In this document: one piece after another, positions 17,180 through 25,176 of the stretch
Position numbering within the stretch: position 1 is the stretch's first letter
Layout: every line of letters begins with the position of its first letter
DNA from: VMCJ01 sp965660545
Lineage (GTDB): Bacteria; Pseudomonadota; Alphaproteobacteria; Bin95
Direction of reading: 5' to 3'
Assembly (NCBI GenBank): GCA_965660545.1
Contig: CBFIAF010000012.1
Coordinates: 1 to 64,000 of the forward strand
DNA: 64,000 nt
Translations under genes and position numbers: made by a program
Notes under the pieces: generated by a model
Told to the model about the DNA's origin: nothing
Databases searched by the model: none
The model's input: the letters and a program-made list of their open reading frames with translations, nothing else

Positions 17180-18445
17180 TTAGGCGAGGCCGTCTTGATC
17201 AACGGCATCGCGGAGTGCAACTTTGTGCTCTGGATCAGCAATGGCGATCAGTGCCTCAGCCCGCTCCTCCAAAGAGCGCCCGCGCAGTTCGGCAATGCCC
17301 TGTTCGGTGACAATGGTGTCAGCGTCGGCACGGGGCGATGTTACGGGGCCAGAAAGCTTCGGTACGATCTTGGTGTGCCGTGCTTTTCCTACCGTGGAGC
17401 TGAGCGCAATGATCGCCCGCCCGTTCCGGGAGACGAGGCCGGCGCGGTTGAAATCAAGCTGGCCGCCAATGGCACCGATATAGCGCCCGTTCGCGGCCTC
17501 CGCGCCGACACTCCCGGTCAGGTCCACTTCAAGTGCAGAATTGATAGCGAAAAACGTCTCGAAATGGCGGAGTGTGTCGGCATTATGTGTGTAATCCCCC
17601 GCACGCATGATCAGATCAGGATTACGGTGCACATGGTCGTACAGCCTGCGAGAACCATAAAGCGCCGTTGCAACATTCTTGCCTTCGTCAATTTCCTTAT
17701 AGCGGTTGGAGATCGCACCTGCCTCAATCAGATCAACAAAGGAATCCGCGACACTGCCGGAATGCATGCCAAGGTCTCTCTTGCCCGCGAGCGCCACCGC
17801 AATCGCATCTGGCAAGGAGCCGACGCCATATTGCACTGTCGCCCTATCCGGGATAAGCCGAGCCACATGGGCGGCGACGGCATGGTCCACTGGCCCGGGC
17901 GGGCGGGACGTCCATTCTGCCGGTGGGGCAGGTGCCGGCACTGTTCCCGTGAATGCGGAAAGTGGCAACACGGCGTCGCCTTCAGTCCAGGGCATATCTG
18001 GGTTCAATTCAACAAACGCGACCCGCGCCTGCCGGATCGCTTCCGGCATATGATCAACCGTTACGCCGAGGCTAACATTGCCGTTCTCGTCCGGCAGCGT
18101 CGCGGAGCAGAGCGCCACATCCGGCCTCAGGTGGTCTTGGAACAGGGCCGCGTAGTCAGAAAACCGCGCAGGTGCCACACCAAGGCGCCCGGCCTTATAC
18201 AATTGCCCATTCGCGCCGAAGCCATCCATCGAGAGAAAACTTGCATCCATCGCCGCCATCCGCGCATCAACCGGCCCCAAAGGAAAACTGGTGAGCATCT
18301 GCAGCCCCGGCACGCGCTTAGCAGCATCCAGGAATGCCGCAACAAGTGCAGTTGGCTCCGCCCCCAACTGCGCAACAATGGCGAGCCCGCCCGGCTGCAA
18401 ATGGGGCGTCAGATCAAGCGATGCAGGCTGAAATTCTATCGGCAT
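17180..18445 (-). CDS. Acetyl-CoA hydrolase/transferase family protein
   Basis: A 421-residue family I CoA-transferase-like protein: N-terminal half to about residue 180, C-terminal half with YGVGSLPDAIAVALAGKRDLG, IGAIGGQLDF and TIVTEQGIAELRGRS. In well-studied members the segment after the strand ending in LG reads G(I/V)H(S/T)E, and the glutamate is the nucleophile that carries CoA. Here it is GMHSGSVAD, with glycine in place of that glutamate. The protein may therefore act differently, or a nearby glutamate may substitute. It leads an operon with two acyl-CoA dehydrogenases, so a role in activating or exchanging an acyl group for that pathway is likely. Confidence 0.8.
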   Translation of the reverse strand: MPIEFQPASLDLTPHLQPGGLAIVAQLGAEPTALVAAFLDAAKRVPGLQMLTSFPLGPVDARMAAMDASFLSMDGFGANGQLYKAGRLGVAPARFSDYAALFQDHLRPDVALCSATLPDENGNVSLGVTVDHMPEAIRQARVAFVELNPDMPWTEGDAVLPLSAFTGTVPAPAPPAEWTSRPPGPVDHAVAAHVARLIPDRATVQYGVGSLPDAIAVALAGKRDLGMHSGSVADSFVDLIEAGAISNRYKEIDEGKNVATALYGSRRLYDHVHRNPDLIMRAGDYTHNADTLRHFETFFAINSALEVDLTGSVGAEAANGRYIGAIGGQLDFNRAGLVSRNGRAIIALSSTVGKARHTKIVPKLSGPVTSPRADADTIVTEQGIAELRGRSLEERAEALIAIADPEHKVALRDAVDQDGLA

Positions 18446-18597
18446 GGCGGTAGTTTAATACCTATCGCTAGAATTTCGACACACAAATTAGCGCGCATTC
18501 CAGCCGCATAACCGACCTTGCATAGAACTGTCTCCAATACACAACGCAATCGTCATATAAACTTGGCAATTCCCTGGGAAATAGGAGAGGGCAGGCC

Positions 18598-18765
18598 GTG
18601 GCTGTAGCGCTGGACATAACCAATGCGACGGAATCGCACAAGCGCGGCGCTCCGGTGCTTCGAGATATAAACCTGAAGGTGGAAGCTGGATAACTCGTTG
18701 CGTTGATCGGCGCATCTGGACCTGGAAAACCAACCTTGATCCGCCTGATTTTGGGCATGCTAATT
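18598..18765 (+). pseudogene. ABC-transporter ATPase, N-terminal remnant
   Basis: A GTG at 18598 preceded by AGGAGAGG opens a frame reading ALDITNATESHKRGAPVLRD, then INLKVEAG. A TAA stops it at the codon where a glutamate or similar is expected. The frame then continues LVALIGASGPGKPTLIRLIL, a degenerate Walker A (GxSGxGKP instead of GxSGxGKS). Similarity ends at about 18765, just before mfd's 3' end. Only the first fifth of an ABC ATPase remains. The rest of the 18446-18796 gap shows nothing else. Confidence 0.7.
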
Positions 18766-18796
18766 CAGATTGGTCGGAAAGAATTGCTCGAGCGCT

Positions 18797-21700
18797 TTAA
18801 GCAGCCTCCACGATCTCTACCAGCGTCTGTAGCAGTCGTTTTGCGCCCTTAGCGCGGACGGCTCTGTCGTCCCAGCCGCGTTGGACTACGAGTTTGTTGT
18901 CGGGGCGGAGTTTGGCTGTGCCCATTTGCTGGGTTAGGAATTGGACGAGGCCGGCGGGGTTGGGGAAAGTATCCCGGTGGAAGCCCGCGACGACACCCTT
19001 AGGTCCAACGTCCAACTTCGCCACATGGGCGCGGCGGCAGAGCTGCTTGACGGACATGACCTCCAGCAGGTTCTCCACCTCCTGGGGCAACGGGCCGAAA
19101 CGGTCTACCAGTTCGGCGGCGAAGCTTTCCAGGTCCAAGTCCGTCTCCAGCGCAGCCACGCGGCGGTATAGGCCGAGGCGGACGGGGAGCTCTTTCACAT
19201 AATCGTCCGGGATCAGCACAGCGGAACCGAGGTTGATCTGCGGCGTCCAGCGCTCTTCCGCTTCGGTACCATCTGCCCCACCCTCACGTGCGGCGGCGAC
19301 GGCTTCTTCCAGCATTTGCTGATAAAGTTCGACGCCCACTTCGCGGATATGGCCAGATTGCTCATCGCCCAGAAGGTTGCCGCCGCCCCGGATGTCCAGG
19401 TCATGGCTGGCGAGAGTGAATCCAGCCCCGAGCGCATCCAATGTCTGCATCACTTCCAGCCGGCGGAGCGCGGTTTTTGTGATCAGGCGATCTTCTGGTA
19501 AAGTCAGATAGGCGTAGCCGCGTTCCTTGCCGCGCCCGATCCGCCCGCGCAACTGGTATAATTGCGACAGACCGAACATATCCGCACGATGAATAATCAT
19601 CGTGTTGGCAGTTGGAATATCCAGCCCAGATTCTATGATATTGGTGGAAATCAGCACATCATACCGGCCTTCGTAAAAGGCAGACATGATGTCTTCCAGC
19701 TCCGACGGGGGAAGCTGGCCATGGGCGACGACAGACCGTACATCCGGCACCAACGTTTTCACACGCTTTTCCAGCGTCGTCAGATCACGCACGCGGGGCG
19801 CCACATAGAATGACTGCCCGCCCCGGAAACGCTCCCGCTGGATTGCCTCCTTGATCTGCAGGGCATCATAGGGTGTTACGAACGTGCGGACGGCGAGACG
19901 ATCTACTGGCGGCGTCGCAATCACACTCATTTCACGCACACCCACCAGCGCCATCTGCAGCGTTCGCGGGATCGGCGTTGCTGTCAGTGTAAGGACGTGG
20001 ACATCGGCTTTTAGCTGCTTCAAGCGCTCCTTGTGGGAAACGCCAAAATGCTGCTCTTCATCGACGATCAGCAAACCCAAATTCGGGATAGATACGGACT
20101 TGGCGAGCAGTGCATGAGTGCCGATAACGATATCAACCGTGCCATCTACCAGCCCTTTTCGCGTCGCCGATGCTTCCTTGGAGGTCACAAGGCGCGATAG
20201 TTGGCGAACCTCCACAGGCAGGCCAGCAAAGCGTTTCGCAAAGGTCGAATAGTGCTGCCTCGCAAGCAAGGTGGTGGGTGCAACGATGGCGACCTGGCGA
20301 CCGCTCATGCTGGCCATCAAAGCCGCGCGCATAGCGACTTCCGTTTTGCCAAACCCAACGTCGCCGCAAATCAAACGGTCCATCGGGCGGCCAGAGGTCA
20401 TGTCCTCCATCACGTCGCTGATGGCGTTTAACTGGTCTTCGGTTTCCTCAAACGGGAAGCGGGCGGCAAATTCTTCGTAGACGCCCTCTGGCGCCTCCAG
20501 CTTTTCTGCCGGTTTAATGACCCGCGCGGCGGCGACGGCGATCAATTGTTCCGCCATATCGCGAATGCGTTGCTTAAGCTTGGCGCGTTTCGCCTGCCAT
20601 TGCGCGCCGCCAAGTTTATCGAGCTGTGCATTTTCGGAATCAGACCCGTAGCGTGACAGCACTTCGATGTTCTCGACCGGCACAAATAACCGATCCCCGC
20701 CGCCATAAATCACCCGCAGACAATCATGGGGCACACCGCCAGCTTTGACTGGCTCCAACCCCTCATAGCGCCCAACGCCATGATCGATGTGGACGACAAG
20801 ATCGCTTTCTTCGATCTCACTGGCCTCGGTCAGGAAAGCATCGGCGCGCTTACGGCGGCGCTGGCGGCGCTGCAAGCGCTCCCCCAGAATGTCTTGCTCT
20901 GTGACGAGCACAAGACTGTCCGTCTCGAAGCCCCGCTCCATCTCCGCGACGATGGCCCCGGCGACACCCTTAGGCAGCGCCAGCGCCTCATCCACCGTGG
21001 TCACGACCTGGATAGCTTCATACCCGCCATCATTCGTGACAAGGCGTCGGAGGCGATTGAGCGCGCCATCAGTCGATGCGGCGAGAACTGCTCGCTGGCC
21101 AGCCTTAGTGGCAGCGGAAAACCGTTCCGCAACGGCTGAATAAAGGTCTGAGTCCGAGCGGGCGCGAGCCTCTGCAAAATCCAGGATTGCACGCGCGTCG
21201 GCAGACAGCGCGTTCTCCGTGCCAAGGAACGGGTCAAGCGCCAATGTCCGCCATTCTGCAAGACGGCCCGTCCATTCATCCGGTGTCAGATAAAGGGCGT
21301 TCGGCTGCAACGGGCGATAAGGCTGTTCATCAGCACTATTTGTTAGAATTTCAGCACGGCCCAGAAAGTGGTCCGCGATTGCGTCGACGCGAGAACTAGC
21401 AGCGTCATCTAGTGCTTGGTCCAGTACGATCACGGCATCATTAGGGATAAGTTCGAACAGGCTGGCGAGGCTGTCATGGAATAGCGGCAACCAGTGCTCC
21501 ATGCCCGGATGGCGACGCCCGGCAGACACACTTTCATAGAGCGGGTCACGCAGCGCATCAGCACCGAAGGCTTCCCGGTAGCGGCCCCTAAACCGTTCGA
21601 TCGCAGCAGCGTCAAGCGGTGCCTCACTGGCTGGAGCAAGGGACAGATGGTCAATGACGCCTTCACTGCGCTGTGTCAGCGGATCGAATGACTTGATGGC

Positions 21701-22285
21701 TTCAACTTCGTCACCAAACAAATCGATTCGGGCGGGGACTTCTGCGCCCGCCGGGAAAATATCCACCAAGCTGCCGCGAATGGCAAATTCGCCGGGCTCC
21801 ATAACCGTATCGGCGCGCTGATAGCCGTTGACGGATACAAAGGCCTGAAACGCTTTTTCGTCGAACCGCCCGCCAGGCTTGATATCAACGGCGGCAGCGA
21901 GCGCATCTACAGGGGGAATACGCTGCAAAATAGCATTGATTGTTGTCGCCAAAACGACGGGCTGTTCGCCAGGGCTATCATCCAAGACGGCGAGCGCACG
22001 GAACGCCCGCATGCGCTCCGAAACGATTTCGCGGTTGGGCGAACTGCGGTCGTACGGCAGGCAATCCCACGCAGGCAACGAAATCGCCTGGGCTTCAGGC
22101 AGGAAGGCCGCCAATCCAGACAGCACACGCGCACGGCGTTCAGCATCCCGTGCGACAAATACAATACGCTTTGCCCCGCCAGCACGTGCAAGCAGGCGCA
22201 ACGCCCAGGCTTCCGCCCCATCCGGCGCGCCGGAAAGTGCTGCCCGACCAACAGGCGGTAAAATAATTGAGGCAGAATCGGGCAT
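18797..22285 (-). CDS. mfd: Transcription-repair coupling factor
   Basis: Removes RNA polymerase stalled at DNA lesions and recruits UvrA. It is 1162 residues, normal length. Domains in order: UvrB-like N-terminal region; RNA-polymerase-interacting CarD-like domain (FLTEASEIEESDLVVHIDHG onward, about 480-560); superfamily 2 motor with Walker A GDVGFGKTEVAMRAA and DEEQ box VDEEQHFGV; motif VI ending QLRGRIGRGKERGYA; and the C-terminal TRCF domain. The ATG overlaps the sdhE stop (TGATG), so the two are cotranscribed, as in many alphaproteobacteria. Confidence 0.97.
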   Translation of the reverse strand: MPDSASIILPPVGRAALSGAPDGAEAWALRLLARAGGAKRIVFVARDAERRARVLSGLAAFLPEAQAISLPAWDCLPYDRSSPNREIVSERMRAFRALAVLDDSPGEQPVVLATTINAILQRIPPVDALAAAVDIKPGGRFDEKAFQAFVSVNGYQRADTVMEPGEFAIRGSLVDIFPAGAEVPARIDLFGDEVEAIKSFDPLTQRSEGVIDHLSLAPASEAPLDAAAIERFRGRYREAFGADALRDPLYESVSAGRRHPGMEHWLPLFHDSLASLFELIPNDAVIVLDQALDDAASSRVDAIADHFLGRAEILTNSADEQPYRPLQPNALYLTPDEWTGRLAEWRTLALDPFLGTENALSADARAILDFAEARARSDSDLYSAVAERFSAATKAGQRAVLAASTDGALNRLRRLVTNDGGYEAIQVVTTVDEALALPKGVAGAIVAEMERGFETDSLVLVTEQDILGERLQRRQRRRKRADAFLTEASEIEESDLVVHIDHGVGRYEGLEPVKAGGVPHDCLRVIYGGGDRLFVPVENIEVLSRYGSDSENAQLDKLGGAQWQAKRAKLKQRIRDMAEQLIAVAAARVIKPAEKLEAPEGVYEEFAARFPFEETEDQLNAISDVMEDMTSGRPMDRLICGDVGFGKTEVAMRAALMASMSGRQVAIVAPTTLLARQHYSTFAKRFAGLPVEVRQLSRLVTSKEASATRKGLVDGTVDIVIGTHALLAKSVSIPNLGLLIVDEEQHFGVSHKERLKQLKADVHVLTLTATPIPRTLQMALVGVREMSVIATPPVDRLAVRTFVTPYDALQIKEAIQRERFRGGQSFYVAPRVRDLTTLEKRVKTLVPDVRSVVAHGQLPPSELEDIMSAFYEGRYDVLISTNIIESGLDIPTANTMIIHRADMFGLSQLYQLRGRIGRGKERGYAYLTLPEDRLITKTALRRLEVMQTLDALGAGFTLASHDLDIRGGGNLLGDEQSGHIREVGVELYQQMLEEAVAAAREGGADGTEAEERWTPQINLGSAVLIPDDYVKELPVRLGLYRRVAALETDLDLESFAAELVDRFGPLPQEVENLLEVMSVKQLCRRAHVAKLDVGPKGVVAGFHRDTFPNPAGLVQFLTQQMGTAKLRPDNKLVVQRGWDDRAVRAKGAKRLLQTLVEIVEAA

Positions 22286-22575
22286 CAGCGAACGACGATC
22301 TTGAACTTCAGTAATTCCTGGACAACGGGCGAATCATGTTCCGCCGGCACAGGCTGTAAACCCGTCACCCAGTCATAAATCATGGGGTCTGCTACATTTA
22401 AGAGAGTCTCGAAGTCCTGCAATTCTGTATCGCTGAAACCAGCCAATCTGGCGTCTGCGAAGGTTCCCAGGATAAGATCGCTTTCCTTGGTGCCGCGATG
22501 CCATGCACGAAAGCGCAAGCGCTTACGTCGCGGGTCTTCCAATTTTACAGCCTCTGGCATAGTCCGCTCCACCAT
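22285..22575 (-). CDS. sdhE: Succinate dehydrogenase assembly factor (FAD assembly factor SdhE family)
   Basis: A 96-residue cytosolic protein of the SdhE/Sdh5 family that promotes covalent attachment of FAD to succinate dehydrogenase flavoprotein. The family signature is clear: RRKRLRFRAWHRGTKESDLI (the RGxxE motif) followed by LGTFADARLAGFSDTELQDF and YDWVTG. The start is taken at ATG 22575; a second ATG 15 bases in is possible. A much longer upstream extension is open by chance and overlaps recG on the other strand. It precedes mfd with a TGATG overlap. Confidence 0.9.
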   Translation of the reverse strand: MVERTMPEAVKLEDPRRKRLRFRAWHRGTKESDLILGTFADARLAGFSDTELQDFETLLNVADPMIYDWVTGLQPVPAEHDSPVVQELLKFKIVVR

Positions 22576-22614
22576 CTTTGAGTACCATATATCTCTTGAG
22601 TTGGAGCATGGCGA

Positions 22615-24696
22615 GTGCGGCCTGAAATTCTGTTTTCGATGTTTGAGCATGTGACCCGCCTTCCGGGCGTTGGTCCGCGCGTTGGTGCGCTCATAAAAAA
22701 GGTTGCAGGGCCGAACATCATTGATCTTTGCCTGCACCTGCCATCCGGCCTTCTTGATCGCAGTTATCGGCCCAAGGTAGCGGCAGCGGATGCCGGGCGC
22801 ATTGCAACGCTTGAGGTGCAAACCTTTGAGCATCGCCACGGGTCTGGCCGCCGCCCTTTCCGCGTTCTGGCGGGCGATGATACGGGCGAAATTGATTTGG
22901 TGTTTTTCCATGCCCGCCCGGATTGGATCACCAAGCAACTGCCATTAGGCGAAAAGCGAATCATCAGCGGCGTGGTTGAGCGATTCCAGGGCCGGGCGCA
23001 AATGGCCCATCCGGACTACATCACAATGGTTGGTGGTGAAGACGCCCTGCCAATGCACGAACCGGTTTACCCAATGACGGCAGGTCTAGCGCCAAAGACG
23101 CTCCGTAAAGCCGTGGATGCTGCGATTGAGCAGACAAAAGACCTGCCCGAATGGCTGGATGCGCCCTTAAAATCTGAACGCGGATGGGACGATTGGCGTC
23201 CAGCCTTAGCCGCCAGTCATAAGCCGCGCAGACGGTCTGATCTACAGTCTAACGCGAAACCACGGGAACGCCTGGCCTATGATGAACTGTTGGCGAACCA
23301 GTTAGCATTGGCGTTGATCCGCAGCCGACGAACGCGAGGAGCGAGCCGGGAATTGCCGCTTTCAGATGAGCGGTTGAAGGCGGCACTAGCCGCCCTGTCC
23401 TTCCAGCTCACCGTCGGGCAAACCCAGGCGCTTTCTGAAATTTTGGGTGACATGAAATCTGGCAAGCGCATGCAACGTCTGCTCCAGGGCGATGTCGGTA
23501 GCGGCAAGACGGTTATCGCATTTCTAGTAGCACTTGCCGCAGTAGAAGCCGGTGGGCAAGCCGCATTGATGGCACCGACAGATGTACTTGCCCGCCAGCA
23601 TGCGCGCACGCTTACAGCCCTTGGAGACAAGATCGGCGTGACTGTTGATGTGCTAACCGGGCGGGATAAAGGCAAAGGCCGACAGGCGAAGCTCATGGCA
23701 TTGGCGGAAGGGTCGACGAACCTTCTTATCGGCACCCATGCGCTGTTCCAGAACGATGTCGGCTTTAAGGATTTGGCGCTGATTATTGTAGATGAGCAGC
23801 ATCGCTTTGGCGTCGATCAGCGCATGGCGCTTGCTGCGAAGGGCTTAGCACCGCACCTGCTTTCAATGACTGCAACGCCGATCCCGCGCACACTGATGCT
23901 GACAGCTTATGGTGACATGGACCATGTATCGATCCCGGACAAACCACCGGGCAGGCAAGATATCAAAACGGTCGTCACGCCGCTTTCCCGCATGGACGAA
24001 GTGATTGGCGGCGTTCAGCGCGCGATGGCGAGAGGTGACCGCGTTTACTGGATATGCCCGCTGGTGGAAGAATCCGAAACCAGCGACCTCGCCGCCGCTG
24101 AGGACCGCGCTGACGATCTCCGCCGGATATTGGGGGACGGCGGCATAGCACTCGCCCACGGACAGATGAAAGCGGCGGAGCGGGACGCCGCCATGGCCAG
24201 CTTTGCATCTGGCGAGGCAAAAGTTCTGGTGGCGACGACCGTCGTTGAAGTCGGCGTTGATGTGCCGGAGGCCACCGTGATCGTGATCGAGCACGCAGAA
24301 CGCTTTGGCTTGGCTCAATTGCATCAGTTGCGCGGCCGCGTTGGGCGAGGTGATAAGGCATCGTTCTGCGTTCTGCTGCGGGCAGATAGCATCACTGAAT
24401 CAGCAAAAGCGCGACTGCTCGCGATTTCAAATACCAATGACGGCTTCAAAATTGCCGAAGAAGACCTGCGGCTGCGCGGTGCGGGCGAAGTGCTCGGCAC
24501 ACGCCAGTCTGGCCTGCCCGATTTCCGCATTGCGGACCTGGAAACCCAGGCTGATCTGGTCGCAGTGGCCCGCAGGGATGTGGACGTTATCCTGGCGAAT
24601 GATCCGGACCTTTCAAGCAAACGCGGCGAAGCCTTGCGCATCCTGCTATATTTATTCGAACGGGACGCTGCCGCGCGGTACGCCCGAATTGGCTGA
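22615..24696 (+). CDS. recG: ATP-dependent DNA helicase RecG
   Basis: Reverses stalled replication forks and processes branched DNA. It is 693 residues. The wedge domain is at the N-terminus (THRL-type start RPEILFSMF, GVGPRVGALIKKV, HLPSGLLDR). The helicase core has Walker A LLQGDVGSGKTVIAFL, the DEQH box VDEQHRFGVDQR, SMTATPIPRTL, and motif VI QLRGRVGRGDKASFC. Translation begins at GTG with GGAG 10 bases upstream, which gives the N-terminus usual in alphaproteobacterial RecG. It is divergent from sdhE-mfd with only about 40 bases between the starts, so the promoters must overlap. Confidence 0.97.
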   Translation: MRPEILFSMFEHVTRLPGVGPRVGALIKKVAGPNIIDLCLHLPSGLLDRSYRPKVAAADAGRIATLEVQTFEHRHGSGRRPFRVLAGDDTGEIDLVFFHARPDWITKQLPLGEKRIISGVVERFQGRAQMAHPDYITMVGGEDALPMHEPVYPMTAGLAPKTLRKAVDAAIEQTKDLPEWLDAPLKSERGWDDWRPALAASHKPRRRSDLQSNAKPRERLAYDELLANQLALALIRSRRTRGASRELPLSDERLKAALAALSFQLTVGQTQALSEILGDMKSGKRMQRLLQGDVGSGKTVIAFLVALAAVEAGGQAALMAPTDVLARQHARTLTALGDKIGVTVDVLTGRDKGKGRQAKLMALAEGSTNLLIGTHALFQNDVGFKDLALIIVDEQHRFGVDQRMALAAKGLAPHLLSMTATPIPRTLMLTAYGDMDHVSIPDKPPGRQDIKTVVTPLSRMDEVIGGVQRAMARGDRVYWICPLVEESETSDLAAAEDRADDLRRILGDGGIALAHGQMKAAERDAAMASFASGEAKVLVATTVVEVGVDVPEATVIVIEHAERFGLAQLHQLRGRVGRGDKASFCVLLRADSITESAKARLLAISNTNDGFKIAEEDLRLRGAGEVLGTRQSGLPDFRIADLETQADLVAVARRDVDVILANDPDLSSKRGEALRILLYLFERDAAARYARIG

Positions 24697-24727
24697 AATC
24701 TGAATTGGTTAAAAAGAGGAATATCCA

Positions 24728-24991
24728 TTGGGCAAAGTCGCCGACGCAATAAACCAGAAACTCCGTGCTGCATTTGACCCTGCGCATCTCGATGTCGAAG
24801 ACCAGTCCGAAAGCCATCGCGGCCATATGGGCTACCGGGAAGGCGGGGAAACGCATTTCCACGTCATCATGACCGCTGCTAGTTTTGAGGGCCAAAATCG
24901 CGTCGCTCGCCAGCGCGCCGTTCACGCAGCGCTCGCAGAAGAACTTGCAGGGCCGGTGCATGCGCTTTCTATGGAGTTGAAGACGCCATGA
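24728..24991 (+). CDS. BolA family protein
   Basis: An 87-residue BolA protein; members bind monothiol glutaredoxins through a shared iron-sulfur cluster and influence cell morphology and iron metabolism. The conserved blocks are present: LDVEDQSESHRGH (with histidine), then ETHFHVIMTAASFEG and RVARQRAVHAALAEEL. Translation starts at TTG after AAGAGGA. It follows recG by 31 bases. The monothiol glutaredoxin gene often found directly downstream of BolA is not here; the overlapping ATG opens only a 9-codon frame. Confidence 0.9.
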   Translation: MGKVADAINQKLRAAFDPAHLDVEDQSESHRGHMGYREGGETHFHVIMTAASFEGQNRVARQRAVHAALAEELAGPVHALSMELKTP

Positions 24992-25031
24992 AATCGAAGT
25001 TGGAAAATCTCCATTAAGCAGATAGCTTTTC

Positions 25032-25092
25032 CGTGACACAAGTCACGCGACAATGCGGCAGAACCGGGTTATGGTTCCAGCAATGCCGCATT
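25032..25092. promoter_or_regulatory. Two dyad symmetries upstream of the acetolactate synthase-like gene
   Basis: CGTGAC-acaa-GTCACG at 25032-25047 is a perfect dyad with the TGAC-N4-GTCA form used by some Crp/Fnr-family regulators. Five bases later a larger inverted repeat spans 25052-25092. Its outer arms are AATGCGGCA and TGCCGCATT and its inner arms GAACC and GGTTC. It could fold as a leader hairpin or serve as an operator. No T-run follows, so a terminator for bolA is less likely. Confidence 0.45.
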
Positions 25093-25176
25093 GGGTGGAT
25101 GCATGGCATCTGAATTATTGACTGGGCCACAGCAGGATGGGCGGCCCGCGAGTAATGGCAACAGGGGGACTAGCCA

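Noticed and set aside
17195..18511. Long plus-strand open frame of 438 codons opposite the CoA-transferase
   Set aside because: It is a shadow of the GC-rich coding strand: the translation is rich in R, H, C and G, has no domain pattern, and the opposite strand has clear family motifs.
20726..21139. Plus-strand open frames inside mfd
   Set aside because: They lie wholly opposite conserved mfd coding sequence and show no family features or ribosome sites.
22576..22938. Long N-terminal extension of SdhE
   Set aside because: It overlaps recG coding sequence on the other strand, lacks a ribosome site, and the SdhE domain begins normally at the inner ATG.
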